From Thoreauomyces humboldtii (Eukaryota; Chytridiomycota; Chytridiomycetes; Spizellomycetales; Powellomycetaceae), in assembly GCA_027596035.1 (NCBI GenBank), contig JADGJA010000046.1, forward strand, positions 1 through 58,358: DNA of 58,358 nucleotides, in the 5' to 3' direction. A program made the position numbers and the translations under genes. Below, in pieces: positions 55,826 through 58,358 of the stretch. How positions within the stretch are numbered: the stretch's first letter is position 1; each line of letters opens with the position of its first letter. The notes beneath the pieces are model-generated. The model did not search any database and was not told where the DNA came from. It saw only the letters and a program-made list of their open reading frames with translations.

Positions 55826-57507
55826 TCACCGCTCCACGCTCGACAACGACAAGGTCCTACGATACTGGTAGAGCGACATGCTGAGATGATCGTCATCTTC
55901 CAGTGCCCCAGGTTCAGCCACCAAAGAGGAAAGATCGGGATCGTCTTCCCCATGGTCCTCACACGACCCGACGCTGTCGCCGACGTTCAAAGTCCCGAGC
56001 GACGACGACGACAAACTCCCGGGTTTGTCCGAGTCGCCGTTCAAGACGACGGGGCCCGGTCGTGACGATGATGACGGTGATGGACGCGGGAGTCTGTCGG
56101 CGACGTGTCGGTCCCTGCTCTGACCTCGGGTGGGTACCAGGACGCTTCCCCTCGCGCCCGCGGCCTTGAAGGGGATGGGACGACGGGGCGGGTCCAGGTA
56201 CTCGTCCTCGTCGCTCCAGGAAGCCGAGAAGGTTCGGGTCGGGATGGTGGGCATCATCGACGTGACGATGCGGTCGTTCTCATCCGATGGTCCTTCCCTT
56301 TCCGAGACGACGACGAGGATGTCGTTGAGGTCTTCGTCTCGAAAGGTGGATGTGGAACGCATGGATGCCGAGTTCACCCGTGGATCCCTGTCCAACGAGA
56401 CGGAGCGTCGAGGAAGGGCGAGGCGATCGGCGAGGTCCGGATGGTGACTCTGGTCGCGGGTGGGTACCAGGACGCTTCCTCGGGCTCCTGCGACCTTGAA
56501 GGGTACGGGACGTCGACGTCGGGAGGAACGCTTTGGGCTGTCGTCCTCCTCGTCACTAGGGTCGTTCCATTCGGCGGAGAAGGTCCGTGTCGGGATATGA
56601 GGGACCTGGTATCGAGATGGGAGAGGAAGATCGAGGGCCGAGGCTGCTCTCGGGAAGAGGGTTGTGACGGGAGATTCGCCGACTGCGCCGGCGCAGTCGA
56701 GGAGAGAGAGGTGGAAGAGGGTCGAGGCTGCGGTACGTGGTGGTGGAACTGCAATACCAGGGGTTTGAATTAGTGAACGTCAGCTCTCGACGTCCTTCTC
56801 CCCTTCACCTGATAGACACGGATAGACGCACCTTCGGTCAGCACACATTCCTCGGAAACATGGACCAGCAGGTACTTTCTGGGTCCGACCCACTCGCACC
56901 CCTGCCTCCTGTTGGAGCAAGCCACGTCCAGTTCGTCGACCACGCCCTTGAGCTTCCTGTCCACGCTGACGTCCTTGACGGCGACGGGAGCGCGACACCA
57001 AGGACAGCAAGCGCAACCTTTTGGTGTTCCGAACGCCTTCCCGCCCGCCTGCCTCAGCCACCTTCTCAGACATGTCGAGCAAAGCCTGCGCTGACAGCAT
57101 TGGAGGATCAGAGGGGTGCCGAACACCTCGACACACAGGTCGCAGGTGACGGACTGAGCGAACTCGGAAGAATCGGACGCGAACGGGTGGAGGTAGTCGT
57201 ATTGAGGTTGGAATACGTTGGACCCTCGGGAAGCGCCTCGAGTTGCGTGGATGGGAGCTCGTTCGCTCGTCGAAGAGTCCGAGAAGTGTTCGTGCTGCTG
57301 TCTTTGAAGTTGGTGCTGCTGGTGCCGTTGGTGGTGGTGGTGGTGGTGATGGTGGTGCAAGTGAGCGGCTGCGAGCTCGAAGGGAAGCGAAGGGTCCCTG
57401 GTCGGTGTGTGTGAGGAGCGAGAGGAGTCGGAGGAGGAGAGCAAGACGGGTTGGGAAAAGCTACGTTTCGGTTGGACCGGAAGCGGCAGATGTTTAGCGT
57501 CGACCAT
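55826..57507 (-). CDS. RING and TRAF-type zinc-finger protein, putative E3 ligase
   Basis: Exons 57507-56832 and 56748-55826 give 532 aa. The N-terminus is disordered with nine consecutive His and a Gln/His-rich run. The RING lies in the first exon: CDLCVEVFGTPLILQC, CSTCLRRW and CPWCRAP. A TRAF-type finger piece follows (VACSNRRQGCEWVGPRKYL, HVSEEC). The 83-nt intron (donor GTGCGT) shifts frame as needed to LTEVPPPRTAAS. Exon 2 holds a module repeated twice, IPTRTFSA(E/S)W...PFK(V/A)AGARGSVLVPTR, with acidic linkers and no known fold. It probably ubiquitinates unknown targets. An in-frame ATG at 57879 would add 124 residues of leader-like sequence; 57507 is preferred. Confidence 0.8.
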
Positions 57508-58358
57508 GTATGGAGAAGAGTTGCCAGTCGCAGATCGATACGAGATAATCCAAGGTGAACAGTGGTGAAGCGATCGAGGACGGCAGCGGTTTGGCGGTGA
57601 GGTTGGTTGAGGTTGGTCGAGGTGGGGTTTTGCTGCTGGAAATGGGAGTCGGTCGGTCAACCCGTTGCTTTCCTCGTGAGAAAAAGAGCTAAAAACGCTG
57701 TGCCCGGCGTTCCCCACGCGTTTGCACGTTGGCTGGCGGATTGAAATTGCACGTCGTACGGTACGTGCTCTGGCACTCCTGGAAGGAAGTTTCGAATACG
57801 AACAATGGCAGTGCCTTGAAGCGTACTTGGTCTCAGATGACCATGTGACTCTATGAGCAATTTCCAGGCAGGAAAACATGGAGCAAGGAGGTGGCTCGTC
57901 TCCACACGCTGAATGCGTTGCCCAGAGACCTGCTCCAAACGCCTGTATATGCAGAGGGTGATATCATATGACCGGTGATCTTGCGGTGCCTCTTCCCTTA
58001 GTTGAATAGTGCCCGATCATCTGGTGTCCCATCGTACGACATGTGGCGCCTGTAGTATCTCTGTCGCGGTAGTCGTGGTCCTAGCAACCTAGGACCGCGT
58101 TATGATGGCCACGGGCTCTCAATGCAGCGACCTCTCGGGTCTGAAGGAGCGCAGGGTTCCCATGGGTGGGTGCCCGTCGCCTCGGCAGGCACTAGGGGAT
58201 GGCAAGTGGGATAGGGTGCCGTCCATGAGGGAAGAAGGGACAAGGGATGGCGGGGGCTTGATCGAAGGGAACCTTTGCGACGGCAATGATCGTTGCTATG
58301 CGAGAGCAAGGAACATGCATGCTAAAAGGTATTACGACCAACCGCTGGGAAGGGAGGG
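57508..58358. other. Upstream region of the RING gene, end of window
   Basis: Promoter and leader of the RING gene. Beyond about 57960 nothing recognisable is seen; a short minus-strand frame at 58100-58309 has no family resemblance and may be chance. Confidence 0.4.

Noticed and set aside
57337..57360. A triplet repeat as a microsatellite element
   Set aside because: It codes for the His run of the RING protein with mixed CAC/CAT codons, so it is part of the gene.

Overview
The window is GC-rich nuclear DNA of a fungus. Genes are dense and split by many short GT-AG introns, mostly 54-115 nt. Fungal-type genes include a Zn2Cys6 regulator, NTE1, HEM14, INO1 and a GABA/choline-type permease. 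A Polo-like kinase 4 (the centriole-duplication kinase, absent from yeasts and moulds) points to a flagellated, zoosporic lineage such as a chytrid. I cannot name the genus.

Layout: 0.5-2.7 kb Zn2Cys6 regulator; 3.0-4.7 kb HEM14 (haem synthesis, minus strand); 6.4-11.1 kb NTE1 phospholipase; 11.5-11.9 kb ATP15 (ATP synthase epsilon, 68 aa in three exons); 12.2-16.8 kb a long coiled-coil protein convergent with a 261-aa protein that may be cytoskeletal; 17.7-21.7 kb an F-box/leucine-rich protein and a PH-domain protein.

21.9-24.3 kb is an island of broken sequence. It holds two damaged copies of a BTB/POZ gene as inverted and direct repeats, mixed with three pieces of eIF2-beta whose middle piece is inverted. 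A small unknown gene follows at 24.6-25.3 kb, then an APC-family permease at 26.7-28.9 kb whose 322-nt intron carries a GC-rich palindrome array.

29.7-34.6 kb has a small secreted cysteine-rich protein built by exon duplication, a membrane-anchored unknown, a 4HBT thioesterase and a ubiquitin protease. 34.6-37.3 kb is gene-poor around one tRNA-Ala(CGC). Then come Mpv17/Sym1 (37.3-38.4), PLK4 (38.7-42.1), a multi-pass membrane protein (43.2-44.4), WAPL cohesin release factor (44.9-48.7), a glutathione transferase (48.9-49.8), a two-TM membrane protein (50.2-51.7), a disordered unknown (51.9-52.8), INO1 (53.7-55.2) and a RING/TRAF-type zinc-finger protein (55.8-57.5).

There is no operon-like logic. 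Functions fall into mitochondrial or redox roles (HEM14, ATP15, Mpv17, GST, thioesterase), lipid metabolism (NTE1, INO1), ubiquitin signalling (USP, RING, F-box) and chromosome or centriole biology (WAPL, PLK4). Exon joins were chosen by eye from splice signals, reading-frame continuity and family conservation. All start codons and the joins marked uncertain need transcript support.
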